Assembly: GCA_028066335.1 (NCBI GenBank) | Contig: JALCBQ010000018.1 | Location: forward strand, 1 to 32,593 | Origin: Pirellulaceae bacterium | Lineage (GTDB): Bacteria; Planctomycetota; Planctomycetia; Pirellulales; Pirellulaceae | Direction: 5' to 3' | Length of the DNA: 32,593 bases | Part shown: positions 1 through 8,526 of the stretch, piece after piece | Numbering within the stretch: position 1 is the stretch's first letter | How the letters are laid out: each line of letters opens with the position of its first letter | Position numbers and translations under genes: made by a program | The notes under the pieces: generated by a model | The model's input: the letters and a program-made list of their open reading frames with translations, nothing else | Database searches by the model: none | What the model was told of the DNA's origin: nothing

Positions 1-539
1 ACCCCAATATGGTTAGAAAAATGGCCCCGTTTTCGCCAATTATGTGCCCAAAAGTCATTGTTTTGTAAACATTTTTAACAAACATGAGCTTACAGTTGCC
101 ATAAAAGTAGTGGTAAATTTTATCTTAGTGGAGAAACAGGAGAGATAGGGGGAGTGGGCCCCTTGTCGTTTTTTCCTTTCGCGTGGACTAAATGTCCCTC
201 TCTTCTGGTAGGATAATTTTGTAAAATATCTCCAAAGTGTTTCGAAGGTTGTAGCACCCCTCTCTTTATGCTCAGGGTGTGTCAACGACCTCGTTTCATC
301 TTGATAAATGGGCGATAGTCAACCCAGGTTACCACACTCGATAGAAAATCGAATTTTGTTTTTTCTAGGGCCCGCTGTTTTTTCAAAGCTCAATAGATAG
401 GGTCTGGAAAGCTCTGTTTAAGTTTCTGTCTCAATGGTAAACTGTGCCTTGATATCGTTAAAAAATGATCTTGGGTTACCAAGAGGCCAACCCGTTTTAA
501 AATGGCAGAAAGGGCTTCTCTTTTTCCAGGGATTGTGTT
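1..539. other. intergenic/upstream region without a supported gene
   Basis: No convincing coding region is visible. The short open frames here have unlikely composition and no recognisable domain. A weak hairpin (AGGGG at 147-151 pairing with CCCCT at 159-163, then a T-run at 169-174) could be the terminator of a plus-strand gene left of the window. The last 100 bases carry the ribosome binding site of the exonuclease gene. Confidence 0.5.
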
Positions 540-1451
540 GTGGACTTTGTTGTCGTTGATGTTGAGACTTCCAATAAAAATCGAGGGTCGATTTGTCAAA
601 TTGGGCTCGCTGATTTTTGTGAAGGCCAGCTCGTCGATCGATGGGAAACTTTGGTCGATCCACAGGAATACTTTCTTAGGGAATTTATAGATGAGTATCA
701 TGGAATCGATGAAGAGATGGTTCTGGGGGCTCCACTTTTTCCTGAGATTTACAACGACCTGGTCTCACGTATTCAGGGGAAAATTGTCCTTTCACATACT
801 GATTTTGATAAGTATGCTCTTTACCTTGCAACACAAAAGTATGACCTTCCTGCGATAGACTATATCTGGGTCGACTCTGCTCGGATTGTTCGACAAGCGT
901 GGGCTGACCTCCGTTATGGTGGATACAATTTAAAGAATATTAGTGACCGGCTTGGGATCAATTTTCGCCATCATGATGCCGCCGAAGATGCAATCGCTGC
1001 TGGAAAGGTTGTCGTTGCAGCGTGTCAGTTACTCGGCAGGCCAGTAAGTCAATTGATTGAAGAAAAAGAACAAGCCATTAGTGAAAAGCGGCTTCAAAAA
1101 TTCAATCGTTGGGCAACCAACCACGGCCGCCGTTTTCCACCCTCGGTCGCCTGCCAGCCGAACACAGATGGTCATTTGTACGGGAATACCCTTGTCTTCA
1201 CGGGAGATCTTTCAATCGACAGGAAAAAAGCGGCGACCCTGGCGGCCGAAGCCGGTTGTGAAGTTGCTGATCAGGTCACTAAAAAAACGACGATTCTTGT
1301 TGTTGGAAAACCAAACCTTGAACTGATCGTTGATAAAGTGAACCAAAAGTCGGCGAAAGAAAAAAAGGTTGCAAAGTATAATCGGCAAGGTCAAGGGATT
1401 CTCGTCGCTGACGAAGATTGTTTTTTTGAGCTTCTCAAAGAGTCGCGTTAA
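540..1451 (+). CDS. DnaQ-like 3'-5' exonuclease fused to a BRCT domain
   Basis: 303 residues, GTG start, with CAGGGA about 8 bases upstream as ribosome binding site. Residues 1-165 form a DEDDh exonuclease domain of the DNA polymerase III epsilon type: VDVET gives D7 and E9, HTDFD gives H86 and D90, and HDAAED gives H145 and D150, so all the acidic residues and the general-base histidine are present. Residues about 210-300 are a BRCT domain (LVFTGDL, then TKKTTILVVG), as in NAD-dependent DNA ligases. Proteins with this architecture are known as stand-alone exonucleases in several bacterial phyla; the BRCT domain probably targets it to DNA ends or repair partners. It is cytoplasmic and stands alone, convergent with the pseudopilin gene. 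A role in repair or proofreading is inference. Confidence 0.88.
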   Translation: MDFVVVDVETSNKNRGSICQIGLADFCEGQLVDRWETLVDPQEYFLREFIDEYHGIDEEMVLGAPLFPEIYNDLVSRIQGKIVLSHTDFDKYALYLATQKYDLPAIDYIWVDSARIVRQAWADLRYGGYNLKNISDRLGINFRHHDAAEDAIAAGKVVVAACQLLGRPVSQLIEEKEQAISEKRLQKFNRWATNHGRRFPPSVACQPNTDGHLYGNTLVFTGDLSIDRKKAATLAAEAGCEVADQVTKKTTILVVGKPNLELIVDKVNQKSAKEKKVAKYNRQGQGILVADEDCFFELLKESR

Positions 1452-1485
1452 CAAACGCAATAGGTGTCACGTTACCAAACGCAAT
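1446..1485. repeat. two near-identical 16-bp direct repeats at the exonuclease stop codon
   Basis: CGTTAACAAACGCAAT at 1446-1461 is repeated as CGTTACCAAACGCAAT at 1470-1485, 15 of 16 bases identical with a 24-base period. The first copy contains the stop codon of the exonuclease gene. Its left part is also an inverted repeat (GCGTT, AACA, AACGC). Confidence 0.6.
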
Positions 1486-1514
1486 CGAGATCCAAGGCCT
1501 GGTTTTGCGAATGA

Positions 1515-1533
1515 TTTTTTCAGCGTGAAAAAA
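1515..1533. terminator. AT-rich hairpin between convergent genes
   Basis: TTTTTTCA (1515-1522) and TGAAAAAA (1526-1533) form an 8-bp perfect stem around GCG. It lies between the ends of the convergent exonuclease and pseudopilin genes and could stop transcription from either side. The stem is almost all A-T, so it is a weak candidate. Confidence 0.3.
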
Positions 1534-1590
1534 AGCCGTAAAAAATCGTCGTAAAAAAAGCTTAGAAGGGACATAGCCGCTGCTCCTAGC

Positions 1591-1620
1591 CCAGAAGCAG
1601 GCGTTCCAGAAGCAGGTGTT
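1591..1620. repeat. two tandem copies of a 15-bp unit
   Basis: CCAGAAGCAGGCGTT is followed directly by CCAGAAGCAGGTGTT, 14 of 15 bases identical. On the minus strand one open frame reads this as TPASG-TPASG. It sits just downstream of the pseudopilin gene and may be the remnant of a small minus-strand gene. Confidence 0.55.
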
Positions 1621-1714
1621 ACCGCTGGTGAGGGATCGCCATGTATCCTCCTCCTGCCATCTAAGTAGGGTCGGAGTTCAAGTCTGCTGTATGTCACTCA
1701 AAAACATGAGCGAT

Positions 1715-2773
1715 TTATTTACCACCGAAAAATTCATTAGCGACCCCCCCCTCATTGGTGCCGCCACGAGCTGTCCCCAAGGCTTTCCATACAACGGGGT
1801 CAATCCCCTGATCGACCCAATAAGTTGTCGAGTCTAGAAAAACAGCATTCACGCCGCCATTATGATGGCTACGTGCTGTAATTGCGGCATAAGTTGTCCG
1901 GGTAGTGCTCTTCCCCTCTTGCTGGGTGGTATAGTTAATATCATACATTCTGTCCTCATGCTCAAAGGAGACGACGGTATTTGGAGGAAAGAGGGTTGTA
2001 AAACCAGTATGGTGGACACGACCGTCAGGCCAGACAGTGTGGCCTGTATTTTGTCTCGTTTCGGGACCAAATTTTTTGTCGCCACCGTCTGGGTTTATTG
2101 AGCTAAAAAAATCGAGAGATGGTGGAGAGGCTCCCGGGTTGCCAGTGTTACGAATATAGGGTGTGTAGGCCTTTACCTCGGTCGCACAAAGGGTATTACT
2201 GAGACCGTCTTTAATCACCGAAGTTTGTGTATCGCGGTTCACTTTAAAAGGAGCGTCAGCACCCTTTCCCGACTGAGGATTAAAGACCATCCAATGTCCC
2301 ATATTAAAGACATAATTAACAGGGTGGACGTATCTTTCATCGGCCCCTTCGGCATCGTTGTACCGGTAACGGGGAAATCTATTGTACTCGGCTGGACACT
2401 GATAAGCAGCTATGTCAAGACCTGGAATCCCTGTTGCGACCTGGTCGTGCCAATCGACCTCAAAGTCGACAAGATCGGCGGCGATTCCCATCTCCATGTA
2501 GGGAAGTAACCGTCCGTGGATCGACCATGACCCTTCTCCTTCAGCAAAAGTCCGCCCTTTCGGAACGTACATACTCGGTGGAAGGGTATCAACATAGGTC
2601 GTGATATAGCTTTGCATCGCTATACCGATTTGACGTAAATTGTTCTGGCAAAAGGTCCGATTCGCCACTCGACGGGCCATATTCACTGCAGGAACCAACA
2701 GAGCAATTAAGATCGCAATAATCGCAATGACGACGAGAAGTTCGACCAGAGTAAAGCCGCGATTTCGTTTCAT
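1715..2773 (-). CDS. DUF1559 pseudopilin-like protein
   Basis: 352 residues. The N-terminus is a class III prepilin signal: MKRNRG is cut before F7, E11 is the conserved Glu at +5, and a hydrophobic helix runs over residues 7-29. The rest is the DUF1559 domain, greatly expanded in planctomycetes, where dozens of paralogues per genome are usual. The C-terminus keeps the family pattern ([13 protein letters not shown] near 309-321, then [12 protein letters not shown]), though the usual DG is DS here. The protein is expected to be exported by a type II or IV pilus-like system; its role is unknown. A good sigma70-type promoter lies 77-105 bases upstream of the start. The family call is firm, the function is not. 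Confidence 0.93.
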   Translation of the reverse strand: MKRNRGFTLVELLVVIAIIAILIALLVPAVNMARRVANRTFCQNNLRQIGIAMQSYITTYVDTLPPSMYVPKGRTFAEGEGSWSIHGRLLPYMEMGIAADLVDFEVDWHDQVATGIPGLDIAAYQCPAEYNRFPRYRYNDAEGADERYVHPVNYVFNMGHWMVFNPQSGKGADAPFKVNRDTQTSVIKDGLSNTLCATEVKAYTPYIRNTGNPGASPPSLDFFSSINPDGGDKKFGPETRQNTGHTVWPDGRVHHTGFTTLFPPNTVVSFEHEDRMYDINYTTQQEGKSTTRTTYAAITARSHHNGGVNAVFLDSTTYWVDQGIDPVVWKALGTARGGTNEGGVANEFFGGK

Positions 2774-2849
2774 AGTAACTTTTCTAGCGAAAGGCCATAG
2801 ATAGGTGGCAACTCAGACGACGGTAAACGGGGCCATTTGCCACATGCAT

Positions 2850-2878
2850 ATTATGTGCAATTACGCTTTTTATGTAAA
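2850..2878 (-). promoter_or_regulatory. sigma70-like promoter of the DUF1559 gene
   Basis: On the minus strand TTTACA (2873-2878) and CATAAT (2850-2855) are separated by exactly 17 bases; each box matches the consensus at five of six positions. This predicts a leader of about 70 bases before the ATG at 2773. Confidence 0.55.
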
Positions 2879-3121
2879 TGGACGATCAGAGTTTTTATAA
2901 AAAGTAGGGTTACGTAAATGATCGAGAGGTCGATTTTAGGTGGGCTTATCAGAAGGATCAGTGAAAGGCTATACCAAACACATCAGATATTCCTTACCAA
3001 TCTAGCATAGAAGAGGGATAATTCAAGAAAATTTGCCCGACTTTGTCTGTGTTCGAGAGGTGAGAGAACCTCGGAAGTCCTTTGTCGAGTCCTCTCTTTC
3101 TTCCTCAAATGAATGGGATAC
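2879..3121. other. intergenic spacer between SDR gene end and pseudopilin promoter
   Basis: This stretch lies between the 3' end of the minus-strand SDR gene and the promoter of the pseudopilin gene. I see no gene. No clear terminator hairpin with a T-run follows the SDR stop codon. Confidence 0.45.
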
Positions 3122-3859
3122 CTAGCTTGTCAAGCCACCGTCTACTAAAAAGGTTTGGCCCGTGATAAAGTTTGAATCTTTTGAAAGAAGGAAAAGGAGT
3201 AGACCAGTGATATCGTCTGCTTTGCCAAGTCGCCCTAACGGGGTTCGCCGGATAATCTGTTCTCGTTGTTCGGGATCGAGTGTTTCGGTCATATCGGTCT
3301 CTAGATATCCGGGAGCGATCGTATTGATACGGATTTGACGTGGGCCGATTTCTCGGCAGATTGATCGAGTCGCCGCCTCGATCGCCCCTTTTGTCGCTGA
3401 GTATACCGCCAAACCACGATACCCACGGTGACCAACAACCGACGAAATATTAACGATTGAGCGACTTTGGTCGTCGTTGAGAAGCATTTGCCGGATTGTC
3501 AGGCGAGTTAACCAAAGGGTCCCTTCTAGATTCACCGCAAGAGTTTTGTGAAGGTCGCCCTCTGTGACAGTCGCCAAAAGACTTTCAGTCGCAATCGCAG
3601 CCGAGTTGACTAAACCCCATGGTCGACCAAACCTTTGGCAGCTATTTTTTACAAAGTTCTCTAAATTGTTATGATCTGCCATGTCACCCGTTTGAAAGAA
3701 AAAATCGTCACGTTGAGAGAGTCGTTCTGTCGCCTCTGTTTCATGGCGGCTAAAGGTACTGACGACGTACCCCACTTTAAGCAGCTCTTCAACAAAGGCT
3801 AGGCCCAAACCACGGCTACCACCACTCACTAACACATGCTTTTTAACTGTCGTTTTCAT
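3122..3859 (-). CDS. short-chain dehydrogenase/reductase, FabG-like
   Basis: 245 residues from the chosen ATG at 3859. A longer open frame starts at 3907, but the cofactor-binding fold begins right after the internal Met and the upstream part looks non-homologous. The classical SDR signature is complete: GGSRGLG at 13-19 binds the nucleotide, N110 lies in the structural NxxG position, S140 is the catalytic serine, and Y153 with K157 form YxxxK. PG at 183-184 and FLVDGG near the C-terminus are typical of 3-oxoacyl-ACP reductases. The start overlaps the last 17 bases of the acyl ligase gene, implying translational coupling. With the ACP and ligase upstream, reduction of a beta-keto group on an ACP-bound acyl chain is the likely role; the substrate is unknown. 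Confidence 0.85.
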   Translation of the reverse strand: MKTTVKKHVLVSGGSRGLGLAFVEELLKVGYVVSTFSRHETEATERLSQRDDFFFQTGDMADHNNLENFVKNSCQRFGRPWGLVNSAAIATESLLATVTEGDLHKTLAVNLEGTLWLTRLTIRQMLLNDDQSRSIVNISSVVGHRGYRGLAVYSATKGAIEAATRSICREIGPRQIRINTIAPGYLETDMTETLDPEQREQIIRRTPLGRLGKADDITGLLLFLLSKDSNFITGQTFLVDGGLTS

Positions 3860-5417
3860 TGGCTCTCTTTTTTTTCTGGGCATCAGTAAGTTCAATCTGA
3901 GAAACAAAACCCCAAAAGCGTGGACGTTCGTAACTGGCTAAATTTTTTTGACAAAAAGTTTCGAGCATATTTTGCACCCTGTTTCTTTCGCCAAAATTTG
4001 TGGTAGCTTCCTCGGTCAAGACGACTTCGGCAGCTAACAAGTTACCAACGAGTGAGCTTTTTTTAGGATATATTTTGATATCAGAGATATAGTCAAGCTC
4101 TCTGAATATCGCCTCAAGCCTTGCCGGTTGGACTTTGTTTCCGCCAATATTAATCGTCTCAGATTTTCTTCCGAGAAAATAGACCCTCTCTCCACAAATT
4201 TCGACAAGGTCTCCCGTTGCATACCAACCCTCTGCATCGGCAAGACTAGCCGAGGAGTCGCTTTGTGTCGCTAATCTATCAGTTTTCGCAAAAAGTTCAT
4301 CCTCATCGATTTTGATTTTGACTTTGGGCTGAGCCTCTTTTTTCATGGGTAGCTCGGTCAAATAGCGAGTTGGAAAGCCGGCGAGCCCATCATTAACAGC
4401 AAAGAGGCGCCCCGTTTCAGTCGTCGCGTAAATATGGGTCTTTCGAGCTTGAGGGAATTTTTCCGAGAGTCGATCAAGAAGGGGTTGGTCGACGATTTCC
4501 CCTCCCAGGGTCAGTTGACGCAGTGGCCACTCTCCTTGTTCAAAGAGGCCAAGGAAGAGTCCTTGACGAAAAAAAGAGGGGGTCGCCGAAAGGTGAGTCA
4601 CTGAGTTCAGGCCACCCCACATAAGTTGATGGGAAAGAGAGTCGAGAGATCCCGAAAGCAAAAGGGTCGAGCCTGTCGCCAAAACCTGCAACACAACTTG
4701 TAGACCCGCATAGAGGTGTGGTCGGTAGGTCAGCAGCCAACGGGGAGCAGGTTCCTTGGTGACTTGATATCGTGGGAAGGGGGAGGCTGTGTTTGCATAT
4801 GCAGTTTCGCGGGCAGGTAACGAGAGGGTGTGCCAGGTCTGTCGACGGAGCTTTGCCTTTCCAGAGGTGGCTGAGGTTGGTATCGTAACTCCATGCCCGA
4901 TTGGGCTTTCCAGATAAGTCTCGGCAATTTCCCTGTATCCGTCAAAATTCAAAGGTCGAGAACCTTGGGCTGCTCGAACTAACTCTGCTATTTTTTCCGG
5001 AGTAAAAATGTGGAAGAGGTCAAGGTTTTGAGTGAGGGTAGCAAGAAGTTCGGAAGAGATTGTTTCCGGAAGAAGGGTAACTTCCCAACGGAGACTATCC
5101 AAGGCGGCAAGGAGAGCAAAGGAGGTTGCATAAGGCCCAAGGCATAATCCTACATGAGGCTTTTGTTTGGTCGGAGAATTTACTCGCTGAACCTTTGTCC
5201 CGATTTCTTCTCGTAGAGAGTAGACCAAAGAAAGGAAATCGTGGTAACTCCACTCTTTGTTTTCGAATGTCGAATCGCTTTGGGGCGGTTTTTGACTTTT
5301 GCTAAAATTGCCCTCTTTTACGTTGCTTGCCTCAATAATAAAGGGTAATTTGGAAAATGTTTCCCAAGACGTTCGTTCCTCATTATGTACTAAGAGTTGG
5401 GCTAATAGTGAGAACAT
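3843..5417 (-). CDS. AMP-forming acyl-CoA/acyl-ACP ligase
   Basis: 524 residues, a member of the ANL adenylating superfamily. Visible core motifs are the phosphate-binding loop TSATSGKAK at 181-189, YATTETG at 330-336, WYATGD ending at D403, and GRKSETINIGGNKV at 416-429, which includes the hinge region. These activate a carboxylic acid as an acyl-adenylate and pass it to a thiol. The P-loop has Ala where most members have Gly-Thr. The C-terminal lysine motif is not the usual GK-R form; TDAQKKKR at 511-518 occupies that place, right where the reading frame overlaps the SDR gene. A separate ACP gene lies 64 bases upstream, so loading of that ACP is plausible. Substrate unknown. Confidence 0.82.
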   Translation of the reverse strand: MFSLLAQLLVHNEERTSWETFSKLPFIIEASNVKEGNFSKSQKPPQSDSTFENKEWSYHDFLSLVYSLREEIGTKVQRVNSPTKQKPHVGLCLGPYATSFALLAALDSLRWEVTLLPETISSELLATLTQNLDLFHIFTPEKIAELVRAAQGSRPLNFDGYREIAETYLESPIGHGVTIPTSATSGKAKLRRQTWHTLSLPARETAYANTASPFPRYQVTKEPAPRWLLTYRPHLYAGLQVVLQVLATGSTLLLSGSLDSLSHQLMWGGLNSVTHLSATPSFFRQGLFLGLFEQGEWPLRQLTLGGEIVDQPLLDRLSEKFPQARKTHIYATTETGRLFAVNDGLAGFPTRYLTELPMKKEAQPKVKIKIDEDELFAKTDRLATQSDSSASLADAEGWYATGDLVEICGERVYFLGRKSETINIGGNKVQPARLEAIFRELDYISDIKIYPKKSSLVGNLLAAEVVLTEEATTNFGERNRVQNMLETFCQKNLASYERPRFWGFVSQIELTDAQKKKRANENDS

Positions 5418-5481
5418 AGAGAGGCCAAAGGTTCACAGAAAGGGACATCGGTTTTCGAAGGTTGGTTTTATATTCGGTCGT

Positions 5482-5817
5482 TTAACTCTCACCTGAGGAG
5501 TTATCTTGAAAGGTTCTGTAGACCTTGCAAAGATCAGCAACGGTCTCAAGTGGTGTGGTAACACCACGTGAGAAGGGATCGAAGCCAAAAGATTGTTCCA
5601 AACGGATAACGAGCTCGGCAAGATCGAGCGACTCAAGTCCATCAATTTCACGAAGTCGTTGCTCAGGGGTAACCGCGCCAAGGCGACTCGTTTGAGCAGT
5701 TTTGCCGAGGCTCTCCTTTTTGCTGAGAATCCATTGGATCGTTTGAAGGACAACGGTTTCGATTTTGTCTCCTTGGCTCGTATCAGAAGAGGCGCCATTT
5801 TTCTGAGAGTCTGTCAT
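5482..5817 (-). CDS. acyl carrier protein
   Basis: 111 residues from the ATG at 5817; an in-frame ATG at 5841 would add eight residues. GLESLDLAELVIRLEQSFGF around residues 60-79 matches the phosphopantetheine attachment site of acyl carrier proteins, with S63 as the modified serine and the usual D before it replaced by E62. The 45-residue N-terminal part before the ACP fold is longer than in the fatty-acid-synthesis ACP (about 78 residues in total), so this is more likely a specialised carrier. It is the first gene of an operon with an acyl ligase and an SDR. Needs a phosphopantetheinyl transferase encoded elsewhere. Confidence 0.78.
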   Translation of the reverse strand: MTDSQKNGASSDTSQGDKIETVVLQTIQWILSKKESLGKTAQTSRLGAVTPEQRLREIDGLESLDLAELVIRLEQSFGFDPFSRGVTTPLETVADLCKVYRTFQDNSSGES

Positions 5818-5867
5818 ACAAAGCTCTGGAAAGAGTATCATGGGAATAGTAGGTCGAAAGAAGATAT

Positions 5868-5889
5868 TTTATAATAATCGTTCTCGATT
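5868..5889 (-). promoter_or_regulatory. candidate -10 box and palindrome upstream of the ACP operon
   Basis: Read on the minus strand, TATAAA (5868-5873) is a reasonable -10 box about 50 bases before the ACP start. Directly upstream, AATCG-TTCT-CGATT (5876-5889) is a perfect 5+5 inverted repeat placed where a repressor or activator could contact the promoter. No convincing -35 box is seen at the right spacing, which would fit activator dependence. This is inference from pattern only. Confidence 0.35.
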
Positions 5890-5992
5890 ACCAGAGAGTA
5901 AGAGAAAAGCAGAAATAGTCGAAAAGAGGTGGCAACATGTACCGATCGCTACGATTGTATGAGGCACAGGCAGAGAGGGCCTTCTTGGGAAC

Positions 5993-6021
5993 TCCACAGT
6001 TGGCCGGTTTTACCGTATAAT
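5993..6021 (+). promoter_or_regulatory. sigma70-like promoter of leuCD
   Basis: TCCACA (5993-5998) and a perfect TATAAT (6016-6021) are 17 bases apart. Transcription would start near 6028, giving a leader of about 110 bases before leuC. I see no leader peptide rich in leucine and no T-box. The rest of the 5818-6136 spacer shows nothing else. Confidence 0.5.
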
Positions 6022-6136
6022 GGAAGGGCCTTGTCTTTATGAAGATACACGAAAGAGAGAGTTATTTTGAACGACACTTTTTAAAATAAATTATATTATT
6101 GACCAGTTCTTGTTCTAGCCAAATGGATGGATACCT

Positions 6137-7618
6137 ATGAATATCAGCCCGGATGGGGAATCTCACTCGACGATTTCCAAGCCAAAAGAGGACGCAAGTC
6201 AAACGACTGAATGTTCCCAACCCAAAACGATGTGCCAAAAAATTTGGGAAAACCACGTCGTTCATGCCCCCGAGGGTGAGCAGACCCTCCTTTATATCGA
6301 TCTTCATCTTATTCACGAGGTAACGAGTCCCCAGGCCTTTGAAGGGCTCCGTCTTGCCGGTCGTACTGTCCGTCGCCCTGATAAAACAATCGCTACCCCT
6401 GATCACAATGTTCCGACGACCGATCGATCTCTGCCAATCATCGACCAAATTGCAAAGCAGCAAATTGAAACATTACGCCAAAATTGTAAAGAGTTTGGTG
6501 TTCGAATTTTTGACCTTGACGATATCCGGCAAGGGATCGTCCATATTATTGGGCCAGAGCTTGGTCTGACCCTGCCAGGAATGACGATCGTCTGCGGCGA
6601 TAGCCACACGGCAACTCATGGTGCTTTTGGATCGATTGCGTTTGGAATTGGAACGAGTGAGGTCGAACACGTCTTGGCGACCCAGACGTTACCACAGTTT
6701 TATCCTAAAACATTCGAGCTTGGAATTGAGGGCGAGCTATCCCCTGGCGTTACGGCAAAAGATCTGGTCCTTTATCTTATTGGGCAAATTGGAACGGCTG
6801 GTGGAACGGGGTATATCTTTGAATACACAGGGAGTGTTATTCGGTCGCTAAGTATGGAAGAGCGAATGACCGTCTGCAATATGTCGATTGAGGCGGGAGC
6901 CCGTGCTGGCCTCATTGCCCCCGACCAGGTTACCTACGACTATATTCGTGGACGAGAGTTCGCACCCGAAAACTTTGACGAGGCTGTCGCTCAGTGGAAG
7001 AAACTGCCAACTGATGTTGGAGCGACCTACGACCGGAGTGAGAAATTTTTCGCAGAGGATATAGCGCCCCAAATAACGTGGGGGACAAACCCTGGACAAG
7101 TTGTTGATGTTAATGCAAAAATTCCTTCTCCAGGTGATTACTCCGACGAGGTCGATCAAAAGTCGGCAGCCCAATCGCTTGAATATATGGGGCTTTCTGC
7201 CGGTTCTTCGTGGCAGGAGGTCGAGGTTGATCGGGTCTTTATCGGCTCTTGCACCAATGCTCGTATTGAAGATCTCCGAGCGGCCGCTGCGGTGGTAAAA
7301 GGGTATAAAATTTCCAGCAACGTCCAGGCGATGGTCGTCCCCGGTTCGGGACAGGTTAAGAAAGAGGCCGAAGAAGAGGGGCTTGACAATATTTTTCAAG
7401 AGGCCGGTCTCGAATGGAGAGAACCAGGTTGTAGTATGTGCCTAGCAATGAATCCCGATAAACTCGAAGCCGGAGAGCGTTGTGCTTCGACGAGTAATCG
7501 TAACTTTGAAGGGCGCCAGGGACGTGGCGGTCGGACCCATCTCGTCTCACCGGCGACAGCGGCAGCGGCGGCGATTTCAGGGCACTTTGTCGATGTTCGG
7601 GAGTGGAATTACAAGTAA
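6137..7618 (+). CDS. leuC: 3-isopropylmalate dehydratase large subunit
   Basis: 493 residues. It catalyses, with LeuD, the isomerisation of 2- to 3-isopropylmalate in leucine synthesis, in the cytoplasm. The three cysteines that bind the [4Fe-4S] cluster are present: C372 in GSCTN and C432, C435 in [17 protein letters not shown] at 153-165 and the N-terminal [18 protein letters not shown] are typical of the family. The usual length is about 470, and here roughly 25 extra polar residues precede the family start near MCQKIW (M32). The upstream ATG was kept because GGATGGAT lies 6 bases before it, while no such site precedes M32. leuD follows after 100 bases on the same strand. Confidence 0.97.
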   Translation: MNISPDGESHSTISKPKEDASQTTECSQPKTMCQKIWENHVVHAPEGEQTLLYIDLHLIHEVTSPQAFEGLRLAGRTVRRPDKTIATPDHNVPTTDRSLPIIDQIAKQQIETLRQNCKEFGVRIFDLDDIRQGIVHIIGPELGLTLPGMTIVCGDSHTATHGAFGSIAFGIGTSEVEHVLATQTLPQFYPKTFELGIEGELSPGVTAKDLVLYLIGQIGTAGGTGYIFEYTGSVIRSLSMEERMTVCNMSIEAGARAGLIAPDQVTYDYIRGREFAPENFDEAVAQWKKLPTDVGATYDRSEKFFAEDIAPQITWGTNPGQVVDVNAKIPSPGDYSDEVDQKSAAQSLEYMGLSAGSSWQEVEVDRVFIGSCTNARIEDLRAAAAVVKGYKISSNVQAMVVPGSGQVKKEAEEEGLDNIFQEAGLEWREPGCSMCLAMNPDKLEAGERCASTSNRNFEGRQGRGGRTHLVSPATAAAAAISGHFVDVREWNYK

Positions 7619-7718
7619 GCCACGTATCGAGCAATAGTACGGCAAGAATGATGTCTAATAAAATTAAACAGGCTTAAACCTTCAACATAGAACGAACTAA
7701 AAATAAGGACGAACAACG

Positions 7719-8315
7719 ATGAAACCATTTACGAAAATGACCGGGGTCGTCGCAACGATGGATCGAGCAAATGTCGATACCGATCAGATTATCCCAAAAC
7801 AATTTTTAAAACGGATTGAGCGGACCGGCTTTGGGAAATTTTTATTTTTCGATTGGCGGTATTTGGACAACCACGATTTGAACCCAAAGTTTGAACTCAA
7901 TCGGCCCGAGTTTTCGGGTGCGTCGATTTTGGTAACTCGCCGCAATTTTGGTTGTGGTTCAAGTAGGGAACATGCCGTTTGGGCACTGACCGACTACGGC
8001 TTTCAAGTCATTTTAGCGCCGACATTTGCTGACATTTTTTTCAACAATTGTTTCAATAATGGGGCGCTTCCGATTGCTCTCTCAGAAGACGAGATCGAAA
8101 CAATTTTTCAAAAAGTCGAGCAAAACGAGGGGTACCAGCTGACAATTGATTTGGAAAAACAAGAGATATCAGGAGATGGTGGCCTCTCTTTTTCGTTTGA
8201 GGTCGACCCGTTTCGGCGACACTGCCTTCTTAATGGCCTAGATAAAATATCGTTGACACTGGAACAAGAAGAGAAAATACTCGCCTACGAAAAGGCTCAC
8301 GATCCTAGCCTTTAA
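7719..8315 (+). CDS. leuD: 3-isopropylmalate dehydratase small subunit
   Basis: 198 residues, the usual length. It is the swivelling small subunit that completes the active site of isopropylmalate isomerase. Family hallmarks are [21 protein letters not shown] near the N-terminus and GCGSSREHA in the middle, the loop that contacts substrate. The ATG is preceded by AAGGA 8 bases upstream. It lies 100 bases after leuC and is followed by a rho-independent terminator at 8395-8421, so leuCD is a two-gene operon. The other leucine genes (leuA, leuB) are not in the window. Confidence 0.97.
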   Translation: MKPFTKMTGVVATMDRANVDTDQIIPKQFLKRIERTGFGKFLFFDWRYLDNHDLNPKFELNRPEFSGASILVTRRNFGCGSSREHAVWALTDYGFQVILAPTFADIFFNNCFNNGALPIALSEDEIETIFQKVEQNEGYQLTIDLEKQEISGDGGLSFSFEVDPFRRHCLLNGLDKISLTLEQEEKILAYEKAHDPSL

Positions 8316-8394
8316 TTTTCTTGTATTTCTAAAGAGGAGTTGAACCACTCCCATCGGGGCAGAAGCCTAGAGGTTCTATAATCATAACGAGACA

Positions 8395-8421
8395 GGCAGG
8401 CTATTGGCCGCCCTCTTTTTT
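8395..8421 (+). terminator. rho-independent terminator of leuCD
   Basis: GGC-A-GGC (8395-8401) pairs with GCC-GCC (8407-8412) around TATTG, with one bulged A, and is followed by CTC and six T residues. It lies 80 bases after the leuD stop. Confidence 0.6.
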
Positions 8422-8526
8422 AGGAAAGTTCTTGTCTATTCGGTGGCAATTTGTAACAATGCGGAGGTTTGCTTTTGGCATTTCTTTGACTAATTTGCCC
8501 CTTTCTATTTACTAAAGGTTCTGTCG

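Noticed and set aside
55..285. Minus-strand open frame of 76 codons at the left edge
   Set aside because: Lys/Arg/Thr-rich random-looking composition, no domain and no ribosome binding site.
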